Shown: positions 52,601 to 59,965 of the stretch, one piece after another
Layout: each line of letters begins with the position of its first letter
How positions within the stretch are numbered: position 1 is the first letter of the stretch
Origin: Myxococcales bacterium
GTDB lineage: Bacteria; Myxococcota_A; Polyangia; Haliangiales; Haliangiaceae
NCBI GenBank assembly: GCA_016716835.1
Contig: JADJUW010000001.1
Location: 1,384,001-1,448,000 of the forward strand
Reading direction: 5' to 3'
DNA: 64,000 bases
The notes under the pieces: model-generated
What the model was told of the DNA's origin: nothing
Database searches by the model: none
What the model saw: only the letters and a program-made list of their open reading frames with translations
Position numbers and translations under genes: made by a program

Positions 52601-52700
52601 CGGCCAAGTACAGCGCGCCCATGCCCCCTTGCGCCAGCGGACTAAGCAAGTGGTACTTCCCGAATCTTCTCGGGTAGTTATCTCGCAGATCACTCCCCAT
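49629..52700 (-). CDS. Ser/Thr protein kinase with two kinase domains, TM segment and TPR-like tail
   Basis: The start is placed at ATG 52700 (MGSDLRDNYPRRFGKYHLL), with CGGAG 6 nt upstream; the frame extends to 52781. The protein has about 1,023 residues. Kinase 1 (about 13-285): Gly-rich loop LAQGGMGALYLA, Lys47, HRDISPPNIL, DFG, APE-like SPEQA. After a linker of about 120 residues (charged, GRRASDRGD), kinase 2 (about 415-690): GEGGMGMVYLG, VAIKVL, HRDLKPENIFLL, DFGIA, APEQA. Both keep the Lys, the catalytic Asp and the metal-binding Asp, so both look active. One transmembrane segment (about 783-805) leads to a Pro/Ala/Ser linker and a final TPR-like domain (about 925-1020). The kinases are cytoplasmic and the tail periplasmic. 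It probably signals to FHA proteins such as the sigma-54 activator nearby. Confidence 0.94.
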   Translation of the reverse strand: MGSDLRDNYPRRFGKYHLLSPLAQGGMGALYLAVTGDRGLERLLAIKTVLPHLADSEYMARFRDEAKVVVKLSHGNLVPVFDAGQVSGELFLAMDFVEGRDLRAVWNRCAKKQVAFPVDVAVYLVKELCRGLHYAHTFPDLALVHRDISPPNILVSFSGEVKLTDFGLASSSLKMEKTAPGIIYGKVAYMSPEQARGEKLDGRSDQYALAIVLWELLTGRQLFPPGKDQPQDLINRSKNPGVTPPSQRASRVPKDLDAICLRALAPSRDERYESCDQFRQALQTWLAVHAPTTDAVRVSGFLHDLFDADIADDRANRAALINRLQTRAMTLPPTDELRQILQRGGADGADEPGGRSPGRRASDRGDLGNDRRQAFTRRGSSDDGLLPPATDGNLALDASDADPQDLAGVVLEGRYRIDRLIGEGGMGMVYLGEHMQIGRKVAIKVLHQSYSRMPELLERFRREARAASRIGHPNIVDITDSGNTPGGSAYFVMEYLDGVELAQELERQGALSLQRAAHIGISVCRALAAAHAVGIIHRDLKPENIFLLKKDGGPDVVKVLDFGIAKTAEAEEVRERRLTSPGMTMGTPEYMAPEQAAGKLADVRSDIYSVGAVLYEMLTGVPPYYGENFLEILTKKATVDPQPTVALRKSIPASVDALVMRAMARDPSARQQTMAELEADLARVVAEEQAAFALAPTGERRRLSSLPPMLSPSAAESVGQAAFVSPLTPTLPFSPFDSHQGLASAVDVANVSSPSHSGLVTPMEGSHSSVPYTDAVVRVKPSSWTTLAGIVLGASVIAILGILLYAAAGERNGGDAKAAAQAEMLMTGKQATLPVPSPAPPVAIEAAPVSAQVPPMAGAATQADAAAPPPAPSSDVTSRDSSNERGTPKSRPSTRKETVRVATPKRSDDAVKLLDRADKLASQGETATARVYYDAVLDSNMLAGRAYLGLGRLELAANPKKAAALFEKAAAKGASVDANRLLAPLYEKLGEPRKAAERYEWLMESDPKRKAEWSRALSRLRAR

Positions 52701-52838
52701 ATGCGGCTCCGAGCCTAACATGCCCGTTTTTGGTGACCAAGCTTTTGCGTCAGCCAACGCGGATCCCGGGCGAAAAGTCATAATCGTCGCGCACTTCGCC
52801 GCGCGGGTGGTTCCCGTTGTGTATGCTTTTTGTGCCGC

Positions 52839-54239
52839 ATGAGTTTGATCCTCATTGTCGATGACAATCCAACGCTCGTGCGCGTCATCGAGATCGCGCT
52901 TGCGCGCGCCGGCTATGAGGCAATTTCGGCCGCCGATGGCGAAGAGGGCCTGGCCGTCGCGCGCGCCCGCCTGCCGGATCTAATCTTGGTCGATTTCATC
53001 ATGCCCAAGCTCAACGGCTATCAATTTTGCAGGGAGCTGGCGGTCGATGACCAGTTGCGCCACACGCCCGTCATTTTGATGAGCGGTCGCGGCGATCAAG
53101 TGGGTGCGCGCTTCGTGCGCACCATGGGCATCGTCGATTACGTCGCCAAGCCATTCGCGCCCGAGGCGCTCGTGGCGACCATCGCCGCGGCGCTCGAAAA
53201 ATATCAACGTCCGCAAGAGAGCCACACGCAGCCGGTCTTGCCTTCCGAGGACCCCAGCGCGCAGGCTCGCGCGCATGAACAAGCCGTCGGGGTGGTGCAG
53301 GCGCAGCTTGAGGAGGTCCTTAGCGCGAAATACTTGATTCCCGAGGACACTGGCCTCAGCGCGAGGGAGGCTGCGGCCCACCCGCGTACCACGGCGCCAG
53401 CCACGCTCACCGCGGCGGCGACCGACATCGTCTATGCCGACAGCGCGGTCAAGGACTTGCTCGCCACCCTGCCGCTGACCGCGCAAAACGCGGCCATGAT
53501 CGTCGACCTCGAGAAATTCGCGCTCAGCGATCTGCTCAGCCTGATGGCCAGCCAAGGGCAAACCGGGGTCATTGAGATCTTGCAGCGTGGTCAGGCCGCG
53601 CCGACAACCATCAGCATTTTTCTCGAGCGCGGCTGGGTGCAATCGGCCATTGCGCGCGGCGTGCGCGAGGAATTCGTCCTCGGGCGCTTTCTCGTGCAAG
53701 CTGGCCTCATCGAGCAAGCGGCGCTCGAGGCCCACGTCGCCGCGCTTGCCCCGGAGCATGGGCGGCTGGGCGAGTCGCTGGTGGCCAAGGGGCTGGTAAA
53801 AGAGGTCGACGTGCGGGCGTGCCTCGCGCGCCAAACTAGTGAGCTCATCTATGAGGCCTTGCGGTTTTCACGCGGCGAGCTGCGCTTTCGCCCCTTGCCC
53901 GCAATCGAGGTCACGGCGCGCGGCGCCAACCTGCGCCTGGATATCGAGGGCCTCTTGATGGAAGGCTATCGCCGCGTCGACGAGTGGCACCTCATCGAAC
54001 AGACCATCGACGATTTTGACGCCGTGTTCGTCAAGAATGACGAAGCGGTTGGGCGCATGGGCACGGGGCGGCTTAGCCGCGACGAGCAGACGACGCTCGA
54101 CCTCATCGACGGTCGCCATACCGTGCGCGATATCATCGCCAAGACCAACTTGGTGGCGTTTAGCGCCGCGCGCTTGCTGACGCGCCTCGCGGCCTTGCGG
54201 CTGATACGGCGCAGGATCCGCCCAATCGCCGTAACCTAG
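52839..54239 (+). CDS. Response regulator with DUF4388 (PatA-like) output
   Basis: A 466-aa protein from ATG 52839 (MSLILIVDDNPTLV); a TTG three codons earlier is not needed. The receiver domain (about 1-120) has the acidic pair VDDN, the phospho-Asp in LILVDFIMPKLNG, and the Lys in VAKPF. After a Gln/Ala-rich linker, a DUF4388 domain begins at FALSDLLSLMASQGQTGVIEI and contains FLERGWVQSAIARG. A bundle of helices with RFLVQAGLIEQAAL and SLVAKGLVKEVDVRACLARQ follows, as in GSPII_E_N-like domains, and a final helical part (TTLDLIDGRHTVRDIIAKT). There is no DNA-binding or enzymatic domain, so output is likely by protein contact, as in gliding and polarity regulators. It is divergent from the double kinase gene. 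Confidence 0.9.
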   Translation: MSLILIVDDNPTLVRVIEIALARAGYEAISAADGEEGLAVARARLPDLILVDFIMPKLNGYQFCRELAVDDQLRHTPVILMSGRGDQVGARFVRTMGIVDYVAKPFAPEALVATIAAALEKYQRPQESHTQPVLPSEDPSAQARAHEQAVGVVQAQLEEVLSAKYLIPEDTGLSAREAAAHPRTTAPATLTAAATDIVYADSAVKDLLATLPLTAQNAAMIVDLEKFALSDLLSLMASQGQTGVIEILQRGQAAPTTISIFLERGWVQSAIARGVREEFVLGRFLVQAGLIEQAALEAHVAALAPEHGRLGESLVAKGLVKEVDVRACLARQTSELIYEALRFSRGELRFRPLPAIEVTARGANLRLDIEGLLMEGYRRVDEWHLIEQTIDDFDAVFVKNDEAVGRMGTGRLSRDEQTTLDLIDGRHTVRDIIAKTNLVAFSAARLLTRLAALRLIRRRIRPIAVT

Positions 54240-54277
54240 GGCGACCCGGCGAGGGCCCTTCCATGGTATGAAGCGCC

Positions 54278-54739
54278 ATGGCGTCCAAGCTTCAAGATGA
54301 ATTAAAAGCCCAGCTGCTTACGGCGATGAAGGCCAAGGATGCGCCGACCTCGAGCATCATTCGCATGATCAACACCCGCATCATGGAGAAGTCGACCTCG
54401 GGCAGCGAGCGCGCCGAAATCACCGACGAGCTCGTGCTCGACGTGATCGGCGCTTATAAAAAGGCCATGGAAAAGGCGCGCGGCGATTTTGCCGCCGCGG
54501 GCGAGAGCGGCAAGGCGCAAGTCGCGGAGCTTGAGTTTGAGATCGAGTGGTGCAAAAAGTGGCTGCCGCAAGAAATGAGCGAGGCCGAGGTGCGCGCCGC
54601 CGTCGCCGCCGCCGTCGCCACCTTGCCGGCCAAAGACCCCAAGCAAGCCGGCCGCATCATCGGCATGCTCAAAAAACAATTTGGCGATCGCGCTGACGTC
54701 AACCTTGTCAAAAAAATCGCCGACGAATTGCTCGCCTAA
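54278..54739 (+). CDS. yqeY: GatB/YqeY domain protein
   Basis: A 153-aa protein (normal length for YqeY, about 148). The conserved start LQDELKAQLLTAMKAKD, the middle YKKAMEKARGDFAAAGESGKAQVAELEFEIEW (positively and negatively charged helices), the LPQEMSEAEVRAAV segment, and the end with KQAGRIIGMLKKQFGDRADVNLVKKIADELL define the family. It resembles the tail of the GatB subunit of the tRNA amidotransferase and may have a role in tRNA-dependent amidation or binding; direct evidence is limited. It begins 38 bp after the DUF4388 regulator, with which it may be co-transcribed. Confidence 0.93.
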   Translation: MASKLQDELKAQLLTAMKAKDAPTSSIIRMINTRIMEKSTSGSERAEITDELVLDVIGAYKKAMEKARGDFAAAGESGKAQVAELEFEIEWCKKWLPQEMSEAEVRAAVAAAVATLPAKDPKQAGRIIGMLKKQFGDRADVNLVKKIADELLA

Positions 54740-54899
54740 GACGCGGCGGGCGACCCATCCTTCCTTGCTGGCGCCACGGCTGCTCGCTCTGCTCGCGACG
54801 CCTGGCGCTCGGCACAAGCAGCCGCACGCCGTCATTCGGTACGCTATAGAGCCTCTCGACGGCGCCGCAAGGAAGATGTGCCACCCACCGCGCTGACGA
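54740..54899. other. Intergenic region with an inverted fragment of MITE-like family 2
   Basis: Non-coding. At about 54777-54810 GGCTGCTCGCTCTGCTCGCG, followed by ACGCCTGGCGCTC, is close to the reverse complement of the internal block shared by the two family 2 elements (its complement reads GGCTGTTCGCTCTGCTCACG then ACGCCTTGCGCTC). No other gene or site is evident. Confidence 0.5.
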
Positions 54900-55049
54900 G
54901 CGGTGCGCGACACATGTTCGGATCAGAGCGTTTCGCGAAGGCACGATGGCCCCGTTTATTAAGTCCATCGTGCCGTCCTGAGCGCAAGGCGTCGTGAGCA
55001 GAGCGAACAGCCGTAGCTCTGAAACGAAGCATGTGGTCGCGCGCCGCGT
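54900..55049 (+). repeat. MITE-like element family 2, copy 2 (150 bp)
   Basis: A direct repeat of 35764-35913, nearly identical at both ends, with a different central part. Its inverted ends are about 28 bp. Inside this copy, GGCACGATGG and CCATCGTGCC form a perfect 10-bp stem around a loop of 15 bases, so the whole element would fold into a long double hairpin. The copy reaches to 13 bp before the end of the ImuB-like gene and could end transcription from both sides. Confidence 0.75.
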
Positions 55050-55061
55050 GCGGGACACGCT

Positions 55062-56294
55062 TTATGCTATGTCGGAAAACAATTCGATTTGCGCGGTGCG
55101 GCTGCGATGCTTGCCGCGGCGCGTGCGCCGATGGGCGTGGGGTTGTGCGCCGGCGCTGGCAAAATTGACGTCGCCAATGGCCTCGATGAGTGGCGCGGCC
55201 GCGTCGTTGGCGGCGGGCGTGGTGGCATCAATGCCGCCAAACTCGGCGCGCACGACACATCGCGAGGCGCGACGTAGCGCATGTGCCACCGCCTGCTCAA
55301 CCGACGGGAAGGCGCGATCCACGGCGTCATCGGGTGCCCCCTGCGCGTCGTTGGCATGTGCGCGCGGAATCTCAATGCGCCGCGCATCGTTGCCGGCGAC
55401 GCCTTCAACCACAAACGCAACCGGCAAGTCGCTGCGGCCTTCAAGCCGTGCCTTCATGCGCGCAACCACGCACCGCGCGTAGTCGAGGACGTCGCTGGCA
55501 TCGCTGCTCGCGGCACCACCTAGCTCAACCGACGCCGCCTCGGCGATGGCCGCATGCGGCACAAAAGGATGCAGGCGAGCGCTGCCGTCGCCCCGCGCCA
55601 ACGCCTGCAGGTCGGCATCCCAGCCACCCGCCACCGCGGCGTGGGCCGTCGACGGCGGCGGCAAGGCGGCAAAAGCACCGAGCGTCGTTACGCGGCCTGC
55701 GGCCAACATCCCAAGCACTTCGGGCCCTAGCCCAAGGAGGGCCAAAGGGCGCGGCGCTAAAAACGCGGCGGCACCGCCACGAGGCACGGAAACGGTCTCG
55801 CCGAGCGGCGCGCTGCCGGCGGCGGCCCAGGCGGTAAAGCGATCATCGGCTATGCCAATTTTTGCGCGCAGCCCGAGCGCTTGCAGCACCTGCGCTACCT
55901 TGCGCCCAAATACATCGCCGCGCATGCGCGCGGGAACGTGGGCAAATACGTCATGGCCTTCGGCGCGCGGGCGCCCGACAATATCAACACAATCGGAAAT
56001 CCCGAGTAGCGCCTCGGCAATCGCCTGCAGCGACTCCTGCCACGCTGCAGGCTCGGCCTCCAGCACGCGAAGCGTGGGGCACGCCGCGCGGGCGACAAAC
56101 ACCGACTGGCCCATAACGACGCCGGCATCAGCCGCCGCGCGCGACATGCCAATCACCCAGTTGGCGCCGCCGGTATCGCGCCGCGATGAAGCGCCGACGA
56201 CTGCCACTGGCTCAGCGCGCAGCGACGTGTCTAGCGCGCCTCGCAGCTGCGCCTGAAGAGCAAAACCCGGGAGATGAAGACAGGCAATTCGCAT
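55062..56294 (-). CDS. imuB: ImuB-like Y-family DNA polymerase homologue
   Basis: A 410-aa protein. The N-terminus IACLHLPGFALQAQL is the ImuB form of the Y-family palm, with His where polymerases have the metal Asp (HxD). The second site reads GISDCVDIVG in place of SxDEAxxD. So catalytic acids are mostly lost, as in ImuB, the adaptor of mutasomes that works with ImuA and DnaE2 in SOS translesion synthesis. The middle (GLRAKIGIADDRFTAWAAA and LLGLGPEVLGMLAAGRVTTLGAFAALP) is typical. Near the C-terminus QIELF matches the beta-clamp-binding motif QxxLF. No imuA or dnaE2 is in the window. A promoter with a LexA-like box lies directly upstream. It is shorter than many ImuB proteins (about 500 aa). 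Confidence 0.82.
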   Translation of the reverse strand: MRIACLHLPGFALQAQLRGALDTSLRAEPVAVVGASSRRDTGGANWVIGMSRAAADAGVVMGQSVFVARAACPTLRVLEAEPAAWQESLQAIAEALLGISDCVDIVGRPRAEGHDVFAHVPARMRGDVFGRKVAQVLQALGLRAKIGIADDRFTAWAAAGSAPLGETVSVPRGGAAAFLAPRPLALLGLGPEVLGMLAAGRVTTLGAFAALPPPSTAHAAVAGGWDADLQALARGDGSARLHPFVPHAAIAEAASVELGGAASSDASDVLDYARCVVARMKARLEGRSDLPVAFVVEGVAGNDARRIEIPRAHANDAQGAPDDAVDRAFPSVEQAVAHALRRASRCVVRAEFGGIDATTPAANDAAAPLIEAIGDVNFASAGAQPHAHRRTRRGKHRSRTAQIELFSDIA

Positions 56295-56312
56295 ATCAGT
56301 TTCCTTAACATA

Positions 56313-56357
56313 CTGCCCTGACGTTCAGTGTATAGCACACTTTGGCCTATATGTCGT
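56313..56357 (-). promoter_or_regulatory. Candidate SOS-type promoter and LexA-like operator of the ImuB-like gene
   Basis: On the minus strand: a -35-like ACGACA (56352-56357), a 17-bp spacer, a -10-like TATACA preceded by TGC (56329-56334, extended -10), then directly CTGAAC-GTCA-GGGCAG (56313-56328). The last is an inverted repeat with one perfect half (CTGAAC) and a 4-of-6 second half (compare GTTCAG), like the SOS boxes known from myxobacteria. It lies 18 bp before the start codon. Read by eye only. Confidence 0.5.
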
Positions 56358-56380
56358 TATAAATAGGTAACTAACTGAAG

Positions 56381-57781
56381 TTATTGCTTTTTCAGCAACA
56401 CGAACTCTTCTGCCGCGGTTGGATGGAGGGCTAAGGTGGCGTCAAAGTCGGCCTTGGTCAGGCCCGCGGTGACGGCGATCCCCGCCATCTGAATGATTTC
56501 GGCTGCGCCGTCGCCGACCATGTGCGCACCAACGACGATCTCGGCCTCGCCTTGCACCACCAACTTCATAAAGATGCGATCAAATGCGGCGTCAGCCGGG
56601 AGCAGCGCTGATTGTAGCGCGCGAAATTCGGTTTGATATATCCCGCAAGCCGCACCAAATTGCGACCGCGCCTCGGCTTCGGTAAGGCCGACGCCCGCGG
56701 CCTGCGGCAGCGAAAACACGGCACTGGGCACGACGCCGTGGCGAAGCGGGCGCCGCGGACCACCAAACTGCGAGTCGGCAAACGCGTGGCCCTCGCGGAT
56801 CGCCGCTGGCGTTAGCTGCACGCGGCCGGTGCAATCACCGACCGCAAACACGCCTGGCACCGAGGTCTGCGACCACTCATCGACGACGATGTGGCCCTGC
56901 GGTCCCAACGCGACGCCCAGTGATGCAAGGCCCAACCCGTCAAGATTCGGATCGCGCCCGATGGCGGCGCAAATCCACGTACACGTGAGCTCACCGGCGC
57001 CTGCCCCATCGGTCCCTGCCGATGCCTTGGTTGTAACGCGCAGTCCCGCGGCGTTTTTTTCGACCGCGGCCACCTCGGTGTGCCAGCGGATGTCGACGCC
57101 ACGCGCGGCAAGCCCCGCAAACACGCGCGTCGCCACGTCGTCGTCAAAGCCAGGCAAGCCTCGGCCGCCGCGCACCACCATGGTGACCCGGCCGCCAAGC
57201 GCAATGAGCACGCTGGCAAATTCGGCGGCAATAAACCCCGCGCCAATGACCACCGCATGGGCGGGACGCTCGCGCAAGGTAAAAAAGTCGTCGGACACGT
57301 CGATGAGTTCGCCGCCGGGCACCGCGAGCCGACGCGGCACGCCGCCGACCGCGAGCAGTAGTTTTTCGCCGCGAAGTCGCCGCTCACCAGCCCCCGTGCG
57401 CACTGCCACGGTATGCGCGTCGACGCACGCGGCCTCGCCTTCAAATAACACCACGCCCGCGCGCGCCAAATTGCCGCGATAAAGCCCCGAGAGGCGGGTA
57501 ACCTCGCCGGCGACCGCGTCGCGCAACGCCGCAAAGTCGTGGCCGCGATGCTCGATCTGGTGGCCGAATGAGGCTGCCAGCGCTAGCGCTTCGCGCGCCT
57601 GCGCGGCGTAAACAAACAATTTTTTCGGGATGCAGCCGCGCACGACGCAGGTGCCGCCCCACCGCGATTTTTCGACGATCGCGACGCGCGCGCCATGCGT
57701 CGCCGCGATACGCGCGGCGCGCACGCCGCCCGAGCCGCCCCCGATCACGACGAGGTCAAAGGCCTCCTCCACCGACGTCAC
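56381..57781 (-). CDS. gor: Glutathione-disulfide reductase-like flavoenzyme
   Basis: A 466-aa FAD- and NADPH-dependent disulfide reductase. It has the N-terminal FAD motif VVIGGGSGGVRAAR, the redox pair in GGTCVVRGCIPKKL, a second dinucleotide motif VIGAGFIAAEFASVL followed by VTMVVRGGRGLPGFD (Arg residues that favour NADPH), VFAVGDCTG and the C-terminal catalytic HPTAAEE. The combination fits glutathione reductase; mercuric reductase and dihydrolipoamide dehydrogenase differ around the redox pair. Start is GTG 57781, overlapping the TGA of the double DsbA-like gene (GTGA), so translation is coupled. Glutathione use by this organism is inferred from this gene; another low-molecular-weight thiol is possible. 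Confidence 0.9.
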   Translation of the reverse strand: MTSVEEAFDLVVIGGGSGGVRAARIAATHGARVAIVEKSRWGGTCVVRGCIPKKLFVYAAQAREALALAASFGHQIEHRGHDFAALRDAVAGEVTRLSGLYRGNLARAGVVLFEGEAACVDAHTVAVRTGAGERRLRGEKLLLAVGGVPRRLAVPGGELIDVSDDFFTLRERPAHAVVIGAGFIAAEFASVLIALGGRVTMVVRGGRGLPGFDDDVATRVFAGLAARGVDIRWHTEVAAVEKNAAGLRVTTKASAGTDGAGAGELTCTWICAAIGRDPNLDGLGLASLGVALGPQGHIVVDEWSQTSVPGVFAVGDCTGRVQLTPAAIREGHAFADSQFGGPRRPLRHGVVPSAVFSLPQAAGVGLTEAEARSQFGAACGIYQTEFRALQSALLPADAAFDRIFMKLVVQGEAEIVVGAHMVGDGAAEIIQMAGIAVTAGLTKADFDATLALHPTAAEEFVLLKKQ

Positions 57782-59361
57782 GGCGCGCGCTCCACGCGCT
57801 TGGTGTCGCCCGTGCGCAGCGAGACGTTAGCGGTGCGCTCACACCACGTCTGCCATCGTGCCAGCTCGCGCGAGGTAGGCGCCAGGCTGCCCGTGGCGAG
57901 GCTGGCAAGGCGCTGGACCATTGCCGACACGTCGCCACGGTGACAGGCGGCGACGAGGGCGCGCAGCCGCCCGGTGCCCACGGGCGAGCGCACCGCACCA
58001 ATGAATGAGGTTGGATCGTCTAAGGGCGAGGCGCGACCATCGATGGATGCGAGCATCACGGCGTCGGCGCGCGACATGCCCGTCGCCAAGGCCGTGCGCG
58101 TACGCGCCAGCTCGATCGCCTTCCGCAACGGGACGTCATCGAGCGCGCCGTCGTAGAGCGTGCCATTTATGATAAGCGCGGGCGTGCCCGACAGCCCTAG
58201 CGTGCGCGCGATCGCGAGCTCATCGTCCACAAGGGCCTTGTGCGTGCCGCGCCCCAGCGCACGCTCAAACGCGATCAGGTCGAGGCCGACGGCGCGTGCC
58301 GCTGCCATGAGCTGCCGGGGCTCGGGCCGATCCTTGCTCGCCAAGAGGTGGATCGCAAACGGCCAAAACTTGCCTTGAGCGGCCGCGGCCTCACTGGCTT
58401 GCGCGGCGAGCGAGGCCGCTGCGTGCATCGCCAACGGAAAGTGCCGATACGACACCGCGACGTCGCCGGGATACTCACCCGCTACGCGCAGCAAGGTCGG
58501 CAGCTGCCGGGCGCAAAAACTACATTCCAGGTCGCTCCACATCACGATGTGCACGCTGGGGTTGGCCGCCCCCCACCGCCGCGATGGCGGCGCGGTGCCG
58601 GCAATGAGTTGCGGCGGCGCCACGATGCCGCGAGCCGGCGCGGCCGTCGGCCCTGGCGAAGCGGCATCGGCGACGATCGGCCCCGCCGAAGCGCGCGCCA
58701 TGAGCCACTGATATTGATCGGCAGTCGCGACGCCGCTCGCGGCGAGGCGCCGCGACGCCGCCAGCTCTTCCTCGATGATGGTCACAAAGGCCGACAACGG
58801 CTGGTTGCCAAAAACCGGCCGCCCATTGATAAAAAAAGCGGGCGTCCCCGCCACGCCGAGCGCAAGGGCCCCTTCCATATCGGTCAGCACCGCTTCGCGA
58901 TGCGCATGCGTTGCCAACGCGGCGTCGAACGCCAACGCATCGAGGCCGAGTTCGCGGGCGAGCGCAAGCAAGTCACCGCGCGTGACGCGCCCCTGCCAGC
59001 TAAATAAGCGATCGCTCATGGCCCAGAACGCGCCTTGCGCCGCCGCCGCGATCACCGCCTCTTGCAAGAGCGAATTGTCGTCGTCGAGCGGAAACTGGCG
59101 ATACACCCATCGCAACTGCATCGGGTATGCGTGCTCGAGCGCAGCCAACTGGTCGCGCACAAGCTGGCAATATCGACACGCAAAGTCGCTCCATTCGACA
59201 ATTGTGATCGGCGCATCTGCCGGCCCCTTGGCAGGCAAGACCCCTAGCGAGACGTTGTAGCGCGCAACGTCCGGGGCCTGCGGTGGCGCGGCGTCGGCGA
59301 GCGAGGCACAAAGCGTAACGCACACGGCTAGCGCGATCCCAACGATTCGATGGCTGATCAT
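57778..59361 (-). CDS. Exported protein with two DsbA-like thioredoxin domains
   Basis: A 527-aa protein with a signal peptide (MISHRIVGIALAVCVTLCASLADA). Domain 1 (about 35-210): ITIVEWSDFACRYCQLV with CxxC = CRYC, GAFWAMSDRLFS and the cis-Pro loop VAGTPAFFINGRPV. Domain 2 (about 260-435): VHIVMWSDLECSFCARQL with CSFC, GKFWPFAIHLLAS and LSGTPALIINGTLY. Each has the features of DsbA/DsbG-type thioredoxin_4 proteins, with both cysteines, so both may be active in periplasmic thiol oxidation or reduction. The final 90 residues have two Cys (AACHRGD and WCERTAN) and are unlike known domains. It overlaps tsaE by 4 bases upstream and gor downstream. A duplicated domain in one chain is known in myxobacteria but unusual. 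Confidence 0.9.
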   Translation of the reverse strand: MISHRIVGIALAVCVTLCASLADAAPPQAPDVARYNVSLGVLPAKGPADAPITIVEWSDFACRYCQLVRDQLAALEHAYPMQLRWVYRQFPLDDDNSLLQEAVIAAAAQGAFWAMSDRLFSWQGRVTRGDLLALARELGLDALAFDAALATHAHREAVLTDMEGALALGVAGTPAFFINGRPVFGNQPLSAFVTIIEEELAASRRLAASGVATADQYQWLMARASAGPIVADAASPGPTAAPARGIVAPPQLIAGTAPPSRRWGAANPSVHIVMWSDLECSFCARQLPTLLRVAGEYPGDVAVSYRHFPLAMHAAASLAAQASEAAAAQGKFWPFAIHLLASKDRPEPRQLMAAARAVGLDLIAFERALGRGTHKALVDDELAIARTLGLSGTPALIINGTLYDGALDDVPLRKAIELARTRTALATGMSRADAVMLASIDGRASPLDDPTSFIGAVRSPVGTGRLRALVAACHRGDVSAMVQRLASLATGSLAPTSRELARWQTWCERTANVSLRTGDTKRVERAP

Positions 59362-59873
59362 AAAGCTGCTCCTTCTGCTGGCGCCGCGCGTGACAGTTCT
59401 TGCAACCAGGCATGTGCTAGCGCCTCGCCGCGCTCGCCGCGACCGCCAATTCGCACGGTTCGCACGCCCGCTTCGTCACACGACCACGAAAGATCGAGAT
59501 GAGCCAGCCACGCCTCGTGCGGCCAGCTCGAGAGCCACAGCTGCGGCCACTCGACGCACAGCACCCCGCGCTCGCCGGCGATGTCATCGAGCCCCAAATT
59601 GGCGACTTCAGCGGCGCGCTCGATGCGATAGAGATCGGCGTGCCACAGCGGCAACGATCCGTCTTCGTAGCCCTGGATCAATGCAAAGGTCGGGCTCGTA
59701 ACCGGCCCCGCGATGCCGAGCGCCGTCGCCAGGGCCTGCACCCACGTGGTCTTGCCGACGCCTACGTCCCCACGCAGCAGCACCACATCGCCATGGCGTA
59801 AATAGGGCGCCAGCGCCCTCGCGCAGGCCTCCACCGCCGCCAGCGACGCCAAGGTGATCGACGGCGAACTCAT
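59358..59873 (-). CDS. tsaE: tRNA threonylcarbamoyladenosine biosynthesis ATPase TsaE
   Basis: A 171-aa P-loop ATPase needed, with TsaB, TsaC/C2 and TsaD, to make t6A at position 37 of ANN-decoding tRNAs. Motifs: LLRGDVGVGKTTWVQ (Walker A), VTSPTFALIQGYE, LWHADLYRI and VLCVEWPQ (the WP motif). Length is as expected (about 150-170). The gene is first of three overlapping ones (ATGA-type junction with the double DsbA-like gene), and is divergent from the M1 peptidase gene, whose signal begins 93 bp away at GTG 59966. TsaB and TsaD are not in the window. Confidence 0.95.
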   Translation of the reverse strand: MSSPSITLASLAAVEACARALAPYLRHGDVVLLRGDVGVGKTTWVQALATALGIAGPVTSPTFALIQGYEDGSLPLWHADLYRIERAAEVANLGLDDIAGERGVLCVEWPQLWLSSWPHEAWLAHLDLSWSCDEAGVRTVRIGGRGERGEALAHAWLQELSRAAPAEGAAL

Positions 59874-59965
59874 TGCGCCGCCACCCTAGCACAATCTGCT
59901 GGCGCGGCTTTGGCGGCCCTGCCACTTGGCTTGCACCAGGCAGCGACAACAAGTATGACCTTCGG

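Noticed and set aside
54302..54913. Minus-strand frame of 203 aa opposite yqeY
   Set aside because: Antisense of a well-conserved gene, with no domain of its own.
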